From NCBI GenBank assembly GCA_000708835.1, contig DF237424.1:1-64000 (forward strand): DNA of 64,000 bases. The letters are read 5' to 3'. Positions 45,443 to 57,260 of the stretch are shown in pieces. The translations under genes and the position numbers were made by a program. The notes beneath the pieces were generated by a model. The model saw nothing but the letters and a program-made list of their open reading frames with translations. It had not been told where the DNA came from and did not search any database. Source of the stretch: Klebsormidium nitens (taxonomy: Eukaryota; Streptophyta; Klebsormidiophyceae; Klebsormidiales; Klebsormidiaceae). Position 1 is the first letter of the stretch, and the number at the start of each line of letters is the position of its first letter.

Positions 45443-48400
45443 ATGGGTTGCGGTGCGTCCGCCGCTCGCGTGAGCGCAAACTGCCCCAAGATCAGGGCCA
45501 TCAAACTGACCGAGGTACGTCCCAGGGGGATTTGATAGCCTCCAATAGACAGCGCACGACAAGCGGATTGCTTTAATGTTGGAGGAGCAGGTTGCAATGT
45601 GCCGTGGGCCTGAATGCATAACAGTACCCCCAGGCAGTGCGCCTATCCGCATTGCAGAAGAAGAAAGCTTCTGCGTCAGGAAGAAGACGGATGCAATGGG
45701 AGTGGTAATCGCAAGGGTTTTTACGGCCTGCATGTTACCGGGACAGTGTCCAACTATTGGTGATCACAGTCTTTGAGTGTCAAAAAGGCTCTTGCTCCAG
45801 TCCCTCTTCTTATGCAAGAAGCGGGAGTTGAATTGTGGATTGATAGTTTCAGGGCGCGGACAAACACTACCTTTCTTGGAAAGGGGCGTAGTTTACCTGT
45901 CTTTCTGGTTTTGTTTGTAAGCGCAGTGCAATGGAAGACAGTCGCGGTGGTAAAATCTCTTCAAAGAAGCAGCCTTGCTCAATGCCTGATGAATGGGTTT
46001 TCCTGGTTCTCAATAGGTCAAGATCCCCGAGTTTGATGAGGTCTTCAACGACTGCAAGAAGCCCCTCAACACTATCGTCAAACTGAACAACGACTTGTAC
46101 GCCTATCTGGATGGCGTCAAGATCCGGGCCTTCTGCCTGATGGGCCAGTCCAAGATTACCCTCATCCAAGAGGCAAGTGCCCTTCAAGAAATGCCACATG
46201 AAACTATAATTTCATGCAAAAGCTTCTGAGCGAGGCAAGCCGGACAAGCCGCGCTTGTTCAGATACCCGCTGTCATTCTATGTTTTGCCAAGAATCCAAT
46301 CTCTCCTTTCTCCGATAAAAGAAGCCTTCTAGCACTGTGCAAAATCGTACTTACGGTTGACTGCTTCAATGTTTGATGGGAAGAAGTTTGAGTCTGCAGT
46401 ACCGCAAACAGATCCCTCGGCTCCGTTCTGACTGAAAATCTTGTCCGCATGCAGGAGAACAACGTGACTTGCGATCTCCAGAAGCTGAAGGATGACGACT
46501 TCGTGTCTTGCCTTGCTGACGAGTTGGCCAAGCCCACCACGGGACTTAAGTAAGCAAAGCAGGCTGATTCCTTGGATTCGATTGGAGCCTTCGATGGCGA
46601 TTGTAGCGCACGCGTCTCATCTTACTTTTCAGACTATACTGCAGCACATTCTGAAAGCAAAAAGTACCCAGAAACAATAGGGACCAGAATCAAGCACGCA
46701 GCATTGTCTGAAGGAGGCAGTAGGCCAAGTGTTCTGGCATCGCTTTGGGAGTGCATTCATTTGCCCGCTCAAAGGCGTCGTTTCCAGTCCGAACCAGTGT
46801 TTTGCCCGCTCCCTGACCAAACACAATTTGGTCCAGCCTTCATTCAATCTTTGTCGTTTTTTCTTGAACCCGTCCCATACGGTCTGCACTTTCGCACCTT
46901 CGTTTGCCGGGCCTTTCCTGGATACTCTGTGCTCACACCTCCTTGCCCGAGGCCGTTGTGCTTTACCCCCAAGTCCCGCTCTAATTGTGTCTTTCTCCGC
47001 CAGGTTGAAGGCTGCTTGGGACAAGATGACTGCGTTGGCGGCGCCCCTGGCCGCGGCCGCGGAGGCCGCCGGGCAGACGTTCTCGATCGCGGCGGACGAC
47101 ACGATCCACTTCGAGGAGCCCGCAGAGGAGCCCACCGAAGAGGACGCCAAGGCCAAGCACACCGCCTTCTGCGACGCCGGTGAGCGGTCCGGGCGCCACG
47201 TGGCAACCCGTTGCTGACGTCAGCACGTGCAGGGCCTGAATACGAAATCCGCACTCTGGAAAGATAAAACTTGCAGGCTTTCATTCGATCACGCCTCCCT
47301 GTTAGTTCTGCTTCTCGAAGAGAGAGCCTCGTCGCGGCCAATTACATCAGCGTCAGCATTCCCAACACCATCTTCGATCGTCTCCCCACCGACGCAATAT
47401 CGCTGACGTCGTCCTCGCGTGCGCGCAGTGGACAAGTTCAACCTGCAAGTGTACAACGTGCGCGCGGTGCTGGCGGCCATCAACGGCCCGCTGAGCCTGA
47501 GCGGCGCCATCTGCGAGCTGAAGAAGCACCTGATGGCCAAGGGCCACGGCTTCGACGTCGACTTCTCCACCTTCGAGATCAAGATGCCCTCCGTGCACGA
47601 CCTGCCCAAGCCGCTCGCGTGCATCGTCGAAGTGGTGAGAGCGCGCGCGCGAGCGGTTTACAGTTTGTGAACGTCAGAGATTAAAGGCGTGTCATGCTCT
47701 GCTTTGAGGGCGCGTTACGCATCTGCTTCTGGACTCATCAACAGGCCTCAATAGGAACACTTTGAGACGGCACGCGACCAACCCCTCGTTCGGGCCTACA
47801 GTAGAAAGCATTGAAACCGCACTTGCCCGCGTGCGTCAGCAGGTTGAAAAACAGACGCATATTTTCGTTCTCGTTCTCGTTCTTGTTCCCAAACCAGCCT
47901 CGATCTGGCCATGTGTCGCACCCGCTCTAGGTGCCTTGCTGATGCGAAAGCAGGTTGACCTTTACGCCAAAGTTCCCTTCCTGTTTCAGCTTCTCAGCCT
48001 TGCTTTCTGGTTCGTTCCCAGATTGAGAAGCTGATTGACCGGCTGAAGCACATCGGCGAGGTGGGCGAGAAGATCAAGGAGGAGCTGGAGGAGCTGGTGA
48101 AGAAGGCGGAGGAGTTCCCCGAGAAGGCCAAGGACGCGCTCTCCAACTCCGAGATGAACCCCTTCGAGATCCTCAAGGCCGTGCACGCCGTCGCCATGAA
48201 CGTCAAGGTGCGCGCGCGTTTTGGGGCGTAAAGTCTTTATCAGAGTTTGTTTGTTTTAAGGCCGTTTATGCCCGGCGCAATGAGGCGCCAATGCAAGCAC
48301 CAGACAATCAAGGCAAGTAGCGGCGAGCACTGACGTCGGTTCTCAATACTTTGATTTTGTGGGGTTCGCTGCCACGCAAAACAGGTAGAACGAAGACAGG

Positions 48401-48763
48401 ACCGTACGCTCCGCGCGCTGCGACGATGTTTTGCGTTTCTTGCCGCCTTTGCTGGCGTTGCTCCTAGCCGAAGCACCTTTCTCCAAAAGCCTCAATGAAG
48501 CCCCGCTCAGGGGACAGAGTGCTGCTCCTTCCGCCTCGCCCTGCTTCCGTTTGAATGAGCTCTGCCGGAAAGATTCCCGCTTCTCACTCCGCTCGTCCCC
48601 TTTGCAGAACGTGGCGGGCGCGCCGTTCATCCTGACCGGCGTTCTGGGCACCGTCAAGACGATCCCCACCGAGATCATCCAGGGCATCAAGGACGCGGTC
48701 GCCGGAAAGCCGTCCGTCGCCACCCCGGCCTCGCCCAAGTCCCCCGCCGCCAAGGCCGCATAA
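45443..48763 (+). CDS. Unrecognised MGCGAS lipid-anchored protein
   Basis: Seven exons (45443-45514, 46017-46172, 46455-46549, 47004-47179, 47429-47634, 48022-48207, 48608-48763) join in phase to 348 residues. I do not recognise the family. The protein starts MGCGASAAR, a good signal for N-myristoylation at Gly2 with palmitoylation at Cys3, so attachment to a membrane is likely. An alpha-helical, mixed-charge body follows, including an Ala-rich then acidic stretch in exon 4, and a highly charged helix in exon 6 (residues ~236-297, KIKEELEELVKKAEEF) of coiled-coil type. The tail is rich in Ala, Pro, Ser and Lys. Exons 4-7 are markedly GC-rich with GC-ending codons, unlike exons 1-3. Intron 2 starts with GC rather than GT. 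Regular splicing and codon bias say it is a real, probably well-expressed gene. Confidence 0.8.
46173..46454 (+). other. GC-AG intron
   Basis: The donor is GAG|GCAAGT, the classic consensus for GC-AG introns, and the acceptor is CATGCAG before GAGAAC. The only nearby GT donor would shift the frame and meet a stop within 14 codons. Confidence 0.8.
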
Positions 48764-51017
48764 CCGGGTTGTTAACCGAGGGGTTAGGGGCGACCACTGT
48801 ATGATATACCGGACGGACACCATATACAGAAAAGCTGGACTGTAGGACCTGAGAGGGAGATCGGGGTATGGGCAGTAGTGCTGAACTCTGATTCTTAACG
48901 CCCACCTGAACTTTTCTGACTCCTTGCTATCAGAAATTAAAGCAGATAAGAAACGATTTGAGGCGCGCACTGTCAAAAGAGAGGCTGTACATGTGAGGGA
49001 GATGACGTGGCGTCAAGCGCTGCGGCAGCGGCGCATAGCGAGACTAGGGCAGAGTGCATAAGAAACAAGATACGCCTTTACATTCGGCCTGTCCTATGCC
49101 TCTTTCCTTAGTACAAGCGACAGTCAAATGAACGATTGAGCAAACCGCCAGATGATGCATCTCTGTTTTTGGGTAATACTTGCGTTCATGATTTGGTCGC
49201 GTTGTCTCTTTTGTCAGTAGTATTCCTTGAAGTGCACGCCGGGCATTGACGTCGTCTCGAGAATGTTTCAACGGAGGCCCACTTTGGGACAGTAGACTTC
49301 GTAGCTCCAACGGAGACCCACTTTGGGACAGTAGACTTCGTAGCTCCAATAAGGTCGAACGTATCATCTCGAAGTAAGAAGTGAAAGAAAGTACAAGCCT
49401 ATCCGAGGCCTACGCTGAAGACTTCTGAAAGTTTTGGGAGGAATTTGATCACGAAATTAAGTCCGCCAGACCTCATTTCGTAAGGACAAATCGCGGCTCG
49501 GCTCTTCGTGACCTTACTTTGTAGTGTCTTCTACTGAGCAAGCTGATACCCTGCCAGAGAACAGCTTAGGTTCGCGGAATCATCATGTCAGGATTGACGC
49601 GGCAGTTGCGGGTGCGACACATAATTCACGAGGCGCGGGATCCGAGATTGCGCATGATCGTCGATAGCCGCAGCGCATTTGTTTTGACAAGATTGGGTGA
49701 TACACTCCAGTCCACTCGGAAGTATGTCGCCGTTCAGCCGCGGCCCAGTACGATTAGTGCGTCGCTTTTGCAACTTGTGGCGCTTTACGCCAACATTGGT
49801 CTGCATACTCTCTCCTCTCCGAACGTATCTTTCCTTCCGATAGGAAGCATGTCCTGCCGTCAGAACGTTCTCCAAATAGTCACTGTATGGCCTAACGCGG
49901 AGCGTGGCCATCTCGAGAGCCCAGAATGCCGCGCATGTTGATCTGGTGCTTTGGCAGCGAGTCCCTGAGTCTTATACTTTAACACAATCGACCGCGTGCA
50001 AACAGTGAGATCAGTGCTGCGGCAACAGATAGCACGAGCTCTCAGCAATCATAATCAGAAACCTGCGACTCAACCTTGCCGGGTCCATATTTGTTAGGAT
50101 TGACGGTCTAACAACATCTATGCACCAGCCCCGCACCAGCCGTGAATTAAGCTGTCCAGACTCCAGGGAGCATCTCGCAGAGACTAGCGCGTCGATCCCC
50201 CGTTGAGGACCGTTATCGGACTGCAAGCGAAGGCCTATCCGTCTAGCTCAATACAAACTTTTGAAGCTTTTACAAGGTCAAGCCAATATAAGAATACATT
50301 CGCTATAGCTGCACAAGGCCATCTGCACTATGGTGCAGTTGTCTCGCTTGCTTGACTCGCTTGCTTGTCCCGATAAGAGCCTTCAAATAATACTAAGTAC
50401 AACGCCTGGTCTGTCGTCGGAAGCGGAAACAAGAATCAAAGAATCAGCGAGACCGCCCTCCGGCGGGCTAGCCCGTGGAGCACGGCGGCCGTGTGCTCCA
50501 CGACCGTCAATCTGCTCTATCTGGATTTGACGGCTCTGGGCAGCCGTAGCTGCCGAGGCACCGGCTGTATACGTGACCTTGCATGTGGCGAATTCACCCT
50601 GCGCAGCGTCCATTTTCCAGACGGTTGCGGAAGTATGGTCGCCGGAAAGATGGCCCGGATGCCATCTCCTTGTGTTGAGAAGGTTGTCAATGTCAACGTA
50701 CCGGTACTTAATTTCTCAGGTCTAGGACTCGGAGCACAGGTGACAGGGCGCTCACAAGCCAATTGGGGTTGTGCCTGACTGGAGAACGACAACACGCACC
50801 ACCAACGCACCACCAATCAGCAGATAGCCTGTTAGGTACCGAGGGCCTTGGTGATCCATGCATCATTGGCCGCCAAGCAAGTGATCAAGCGGGCTCTAGA
50901 GATAGCTTCTTGAAGGCTGAGCAAGGAGCACTTGGAAGTAGCGTGTTTGGATTCCAGAGCGGTGGGGCCGCACGCTAAGAGCAGCACAGACCAGAAGCGC
51001 GCATCTGGGACGTGGCA
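48764..51017. other. Intergenic stretch with tandem repeat and hairpin
   Basis: About 2.25 kb lies between the MGC gene and RPB11. No gene could be supported. It contains a 39-bp tandem duplication at 49270-49347. A GC-rich inverted repeat lies at about 50474-50500, with the arms GTGGAGCAC and GTGCTCCAC. Confidence 0.4.
49270..49347. repeat. Two 39-bp tandem copies
   Basis: Copies at 49270-49308 and 49309-49347 differ at one base. They lie in non-coding sequence and look recently duplicated. Confidence 0.9.
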
Positions 51018-52993
51018 ATGACAAACGCCCCAGACAGATATGAGCGCTTTGTACTGCCGGAGGGCGTCTCAAAGTAAGGCCACAGTCAGCAATCGCGGGT
51101 GCACTTTGGCCTTCCGCTGCAATGCTGCGGCGAAAGACAGAAAATGATCTTGCAAGCGAAGACTAAAGAGAAGACATTCAATGGTCCCCAGCCCAGAGAA
51201 TCAGACTCCAAGATAATCAAGCACAGTCTTTGTTTGAGCTGCACATCTGCTTGAGGACTTGTTATTATTGGAGTCAATGCACTGTGAGATTGAGCTTTTC
51301 AGTGTTGCGATGTAGTGGTGCAACTTGCAACCATTTTCAGGACTCTTCAGGCAGTACGACCACAGGCGTTACATGGGCGAAGTCTCTTTCAACGCTAGCA
51401 CAATATGCAGTCTATTGAGTCATCTGTACGATCAATTATGTGTTTCAATCGCTGCAGAGTGACGAGGATCAAAGACACGCGTATCACCAATGCAGCAACT
51501 TTTGAAGTTCAGCGGGAAGACCACACACTCGGCAACTTGATAAGAATGTAAGTCATTCGTCCCCCGGACCCTCCCCAGTTTTGAGAGTCTCACCACAGTC
51601 GGCTGCGGGCCACAGTTCCTGGAATCTGCTTGATTGGCCCGAGCATCTGCGGTCCTGGAAGTTTGTCTCAAGTCTTTGACATGTCAGTAGGAGCTTGGGG
51701 GAGTTAATTGGTTGCTGCTGTCACTCTTGGTGAGCTGTCGCTTCTAAGATGGAAGTTGAGCCGATGGCAAGTTTCGGCCTCTGCTTCTGATCAGCACATC
51801 AGCTTCCCGGGTCCTCTTGCCGTTCGCATGAAGATGAGACAGGGATGCTTCTAGACTAGATTGAACGAGGAACGCTGAATGCAAAAGGAGATCCTTTCTT
51901 TGCAGGCAATTACACAGAGATCCAGAGGTGCTGTTTGCTGGTTACAAAGCGCCTCATCCGCTTGAGTACAAGATCAATTTCAAGGTCAGTCAACATGTTC
52001 CACGACCCCCTCTCTAGCTCAAACCGTTAGTGCTCATCAGCGGGGCACAAAGTTTTCCCCAAGAGCAGTGGTGGTTGCTGATGTCCATGTGTGATTGGGG
52101 TTTATCTTAGATGGTCAAGCCTTTACAATACACGCACGCATGACATATTCAGTCTCTACTACTCAATTCACGCCTACATTGCAAAGGGTTGAAGTATGCG
52201 GATGGGAGGCAGTCAAAGCATGCCGGGTCTTGTCAATCCCAGCTGCAGGTGATTGTAGTTGCAATCAACCGAGTACGGCTCTAGTCAAACTGACCGTTAA
52301 CTGCAGCCGCAAAAGAGAGTCATTATTCTGGTGCACCCGAGTTGTTGCATGGCCAGACACTTCTGTGCGGGTGGCAAGTGTTTCTAAGGAGCCTGAGATG
52401 GTTTACTTTTGTCCTCAGGTGCAAGCAAGAGACACCACTAACCCTGAGACTGTCTTCCGACGAGCCATCGATGCGGTGGATACGGAAATAGCAGACCTGC
52501 GGAAAGCATTTACTGTGAGCTTCCAACTCCCATCCCCTTCGAATTTAGATCTCGGGCAGAAGTATAAGCTGAATGCTGCATAGAATTATCTTTAAGCTTC
52601 TCGTTCCAGAGTTTCCTGCCAAATCCTGCGGTTTCTATGTCTGAGTGTTGGTCGCTCTGGCATCTGTCGCCCTTCGCCTGCAATCTCGAGTAGGTCGAGG
52701 ATTGGTCGCTTTATGGGGCCCGTGAAGAACTTCTAAAGAACAGGGTGTGCACTCTAGAAAGCTCCCTTGTAAGAAATTAAAGAAGGGCCTCCACATCGGC
52801 AATACACCAAAGGCCGTTCACCTTCCAAGTGGACATGTCTGACGCGGAGTTTATTTTGACTTCGACTCTCCCCATTGTGGTGTAATTGTTCCTGTGCAAT
52901 TCTGCCTTAAGTGCATTTAGCTTCTCTGACTGATGCTTCGTACATTTACAGGAGGAACTCGCTCGCCCTAGAGATCAGGGCAACTTCTACTAA
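51018..52993 (+). CDS. RPB11: RNA polymerase II subunit RPB11
   Basis: Five exons (51018-51073, 51458-51547, 51906-51984, 52419-52514, 52952-52993) join in phase to 120 residues, the usual size. The N-terminus [19 protein letters not shown], the block [30 protein letters not shown] and [12 protein letters not shown] are diagnostic of RPB11. The related Pol I/III subunit AC19 differs in these blocks. RPB11 pairs with RPB3 in a heterodimer equivalent to the bacterial alpha dimer, which starts assembly of RNA polymerase II. It is the third of three consecutive plus-strand genes and is convergent with the C2HC gene. Confidence 0.96.
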
Positions 52994-54550
52994 GGCGCCA
53001 GCTCTGCACCAGCTATGAGCTTCCAATGGGCAGACACGCTTCTTCTCGTAGCTGCGGGAATAAGCGTCTCTGCTTGACCAGAGGTTTCAACTCGAGATCA
53101 AAACTATCTGACAAAATTTTATAATTCCTCGGTCAGATTTTTAAGTGGGCAACGAGTCCTTGGTAGTCGCGTGTGTCCTTTTGATGGCGCAAGGAGTCCG
53201 CTGGTTCTTGCAAGGGCCTTCAACGATTGAGTGCGACGCTTTTCCGATCGACCATATCTGCACATCGGCCAGACAACTGTACATCAGCCAGACGCTCAGG
53301 CTAGAAACGTTGAGAGTCTCGTATGGTGAGGCGCATTTGCGCTGCCCGGCCACAGCACGTAGATGTACACCCGCATGGTGTCATCGTCGTCTGGCACGAC
53401 GTATTCGTCAGATATTTGCCCGTTCCCTGCTGTTGCCTGCCGGAGCCCTGCAATTTACGTCCCTCTAAAGCACGGGGCGGCCGGATCTGATTTTGGTCTG
53501 TCGCCGCGCGACCAGTATATCCGCCAGAAGATGGTAGTGACATGCCGGGCCCCATACAAGTCGGATTGATACCAATTGTCCATTGCACTGAACAATGACT
53601 TGATTGAGTAATGTAGGAGCTGGACATGCTGGGTTCGGTTCCACGATACCGATGATCTGCGCACATGCAGCTGTGTTATTACATGCCGTTCAAGGTTTTA
53701 GTGGCACTTCGGAACTTACGCCCCAGGCCCTCAACTTGCAAGGTAACATACAAGCCATTCATGTGCATATCGCATGCCTAGCGCTAGAAGAATCGCCTCT
53801 ATTAGCTAGCCGATACTTCCTAAAGCGTATATATTCCTTCGCGATCATGCAGGGCCGGCACACTGACGCACCTTGCCCGTACCACACCAACTCAATAGCG
53901 CACATGCGCTGTCTACAGGAAGCCCGACTGATCCACGTAAACGCGCAAAGCGCAACCGCTGGGCAGCAGCCGCCCACTAAGGCAGCAAATGTTTGCGACG
54001 CGTACACATTCCTCGATCCACGCGTGCCGCCCGTAAATGCTGACGCCAAACTACTTAGATTCATAGATTGATTGAAGCTCTTGCGCAAGAGCTTGTGCAC
54101 ATCCTCCAATTGCGAATCTCCGATCACGGGATTAAGATTGATCCTCGCAAGACATGCACATGTATTCAAACACTCCGGCTCGCCTATGCAGAGATTGTAC
54201 CATCTATAGGCATACCACAACTATCGATCCTGCAGTACTTAACCGGCCGTCGCATAGCAATTCGCCTATATACGGTCATCGGCCTGTTCAGCTAGTCTGA
54301 CGAGACAAAACTCGGTCAATCGTTCGAGGGCGCCGTCGTGACTGAGCCTAATAGGTAGATTGTCTGCGACCCCAGAAGCCTCCTGCAACGCTACTTGCGC
54401 CGGCGTGTTTTGAACCTGATGAGTCACGAGCCGGCTCAGAATGACTGTAGAAAGGAGGATTTTCATCGCAAGGACATTGATCAAAGTTGCTGCTCGAGAG
54501 TACTCGACGTGCCCCGATGTCCTGGTCCAGAGGACTCTAATCAATCTCGC
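52994..54550. other. Convergent intergenic stretch
   Basis: About 1.55 kb lies between the RPB11 and C2HC-gene stops. Overlapping open frames of about 155 codons occur on both strands around 53604-54220, but none has recognisable motifs or splice partners. No RNA gene was recognised. Confidence 0.4.
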
Positions 54551-57260
54551 TTAGCACTCAGCTGGTGTCTGCGGTGTTTCCGCCTCTTGACGCGCGCGCG
54601 CGCGCTTGGCGGCTTCCCTCAAGATGCCGGAAACCCCGCTAGCAATCATGGCGGCGACGTCTGTTACCGTGTCTTCCCGAAGCTGGTCGCCCGCCACGTC
54701 AGCAGTCGCCCAGGCTTTTAATGACGGCGCCGCCGCGCCCCCAACGTCATCATGCGAATGCGCCGAAGACTCTCGGCCCTTACTGTCTTTGGGAAACTTG
54801 TCGGCGGGACGTTTCTGTTCGATGAAGATACAAAAGTTACAAGGGCAAACATCTCTGCACTGTGTGCTGAGACGGAAGGTAACTACATTTGAGGGTCCGG
54901 TCAACACGGGTAAACGAGCAAAGGTCAAATGCTGCATGATTACGCCGATGAAAACTTGCAGGCGGACAGTCTTCCATAACCAGCGTGTGCTCAAGTCGGG
55001 AACAGCTTTCCGTTTACTCAAGTGTATCGTGAAGAGGCTGTTGAGCATGGCATCTCACCTTCCGCTTGCCGTAGGATATATTGGGGCAGTATCTGCCGAG
55101 GTGGGTGATGACGCCACGTGGCGTTTGGAACTTGGCCCCGCACTTATCGCACTGCGTGGCACTGCCAGCTCCAGGGCGCACGCGCGCACCGCCAGAAGAG
55201 CGCGCGCTCTCCGCGGCCGCCGCGCCGTTCTGTAGAACGCGAGCAAGGGAGATACGTACGATCGTCAATGAGACGCGCTGGCAACGAATGACACGTATCT
55301 GGCCGGCCCTTAACGTCCAAGGTTTCAGACAACATCATTGTAAACAACAATGGAAACACTTCAAAGAAACGGCCGTTTGCTTGTCTGATTATCTTTGAAG
55401 GATTCGGTGTAAAAAGGAAGAACTCCGCGAACAAGGAACGAAACTGCAAGGTCACACAAGCTGCGCTGCAGGTCAATTGCTCATGCATAGAAGCATCACA
55501 TCTAGATCCACTCTGTATAACTCCGTTGCTTTCTTAATAAGGTTGGCAAATTTGTTCTAGCCACGGCCTTTTTCCGTATACGTTCCCGGTCTACACCTCA
55601 AGTGTTTCTTCTCAGTGTAAAGCAGGGTCTTTTGACAAGAAAGACACATCGGCCTGCTCTCAGCCAACGCACTTCTGACTTCGTTCTCACCTCGGTCCCA
55701 CTGACCGGCTCTTCTTGATCGCCGGAGCGCGCCGCCTCCAACAGAGACCGCCAATCGGCTGGCGGTGCATACTCCCCGTCCGCCAATACGCGTCCGCAGG
55801 GAGTCCGCCGAACAGCGTCCGAGGCCGTCCGATTTGCCCTCTGCCAACGCGTGCAAGGAAATCGGGGCGTGTCAGTGACGACTTTGCTGCAAGAACCGGA
55901 CGGCTTCATTGAGAGCCATGAGTTAATACTTTGCACGGAGGACGTCGTCGCCGAAACGCTCTTTCTATGCTCATTAAATCGAAACGGCGTAAGAGGAGCT
56001 TGTCCACTTCGAGCTGCTGGGCTGAGGAAAGGAGGTCACAAGACAAGGCCGATGCATTTTGTTGATACGAGATTATTCGTTTCAGCATGTGACGGGCGCA
56101 GGTTGGAGGTTTCAAAAGTACAGAGGATTTAATCTGTTGGAAAGCTACGAGAAAAGAAAAACCCGTCAAGAGTTTCTGTCGATTGTAACATTGGAAACAG
56201 CACGAGAAAAAGAAAGACCCGCCAAGAGACTCTGTAGATTATTTTGATTCTTTAAACCCGCAACTCCCAATTTGCGCACGCAAGCTGTGAAGGAAAGACC
56301 TGTAAAGCAACAAAGCTGAGCTTTCCTGCTTAAGTCAAAAGGCGTTTCACCAAACTATCCACATTGAAGGGCAGTAATTTGAAGCTCATCAGGCTGATCC
56401 GCAGAGAAGCAAAGACTTCCAGGAGACATGTCAGTCAAGGATTGAGAATCATGAATTGCAAGGACCCACCAGCCAGATCTGCCTCTCCCGCTCGAAGTTG
56501 ACCATCATGAGGGCCAGGATCTTGGCCAAAGCAGACGAAGAGCGAACCTCCCTGCGAGTGAATCAAAGGCAATGAAGACGGTATCGTTCTTCGAGATCTC
56601 AGTATGTTTCAAGAAGGGGCACAGAGTAGAGTAGGACCGCAGCCTGAGAAATTACCCCCTAAGCGAAGAATGAGAGACCTCGAAAGAGAGAGATTACTGT
56701 TCTGCGTGTCCCTCAAGCACTCGAAGTTCTTCGTGGATGATCCAGGTTCTGGATTCTGGATCATCCACGTAAAAGTTCATGTCTTGAGTACTTCACACTG
56801 TGACAGTTTCTAGAGAGGGCCAGTCTACGTTATAAGAATCGGTCATCAGCAGATGAGCCATGGCAGCTGTTTTGACTCACTCGAGTGAGTCAAGTTCCTT
56901 CGCCGCGTCGAAGTCCCGCTTGAAGTGCTCGTGCATGCTGCCCCACACCTGCTTGTCTATCGAGAATGTCGAGCTCTCAGCATCATACAGAAAGCCTTTG
57001 AACTCATCCCCCTCAGTCTTAGGCGCCCACTTGGCAAGAAAAGGGTTTACCACCGCCATAAAGACAAGAGCGGGCCTCTTTGCGTTGCATTCAATAGCTG
57101 CTTGAAACACGTTATACCAGGCAGAGAGCCCCACGCAAAACTCGTCGATCTCGGGCCAGGTGCCTTGGTGTTCCTTCTGCCCAAAGTCCTTTCGCTTCAC
57201 CAGGAGTACGCACGCCCGGTGATGGGACGCCTGGGATAGAATCGAATCGTCCCTTTCCAT
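54551..57260 (-). CDS. Unrecognised protein with C2HC zinc finger
   Basis: Six exons (57260-56881, 56551-56470, 56016-55930, 55840-55691, 55229-55059, 54814-54551) join in phase to 377 residues. I do not recognise the family. Residues 1-126 look like a globular domain (EIDEFCVGLSAWYNVFQAA, RPALVFMAVVNPFL, VWGSMHEHFKRDFDAAKEL). Exon 2 gives an amphipathic helix (SSSALAKILALMMVNFERER). Exon 3 is basic and ends in RRRR. A likely zinc site, C260-x2-C263-x12-H276-x4-C281 in CDKCGAKFQTPRGVITHLGRYC, resembles a C2H2 finger with a final Cys. The tail is polar, with ARAR encoded by a GC dinucleotide run near 54590. The exon-3 borders are the least certain: its acceptor could be a few bases earlier and its donor is GTATTA. 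A nuclear role is possible but only inferred. It is divergent from the NUFIP gene. Confidence 0.68.
56732..56769. repeat. Perfect 14-bp inverted repeat in intron
   Basis: The arms CGTGGATGATCCAG (56732-56745) and its exact complement (56756-56769) are separated by 10 bases. It lies in the intron between exons 1 and 2 of the C2HC gene and could form a stable hairpin in the pre-mRNA. Confidence 0.9.
56872..56893. repeat. 22-bp perfect palindrome at splice donor
   Basis: A perfect palindrome centred on CTCGAG (half-site TTGACTCACTC) spans the exon 1 donor of the C2HC gene, so GTGAGTC lies inside one arm. The core TGACTCA is also the shape of a bZIP (AP-1/GCN4-like) site. Confidence 0.9.

Noticed and set aside
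53604-54220. Overlapping frames of about 155 codons on opposite strands
   Set aside because: Neither has a recognised domain, and mutually antisense open frames of this size occur by chance in this composition.
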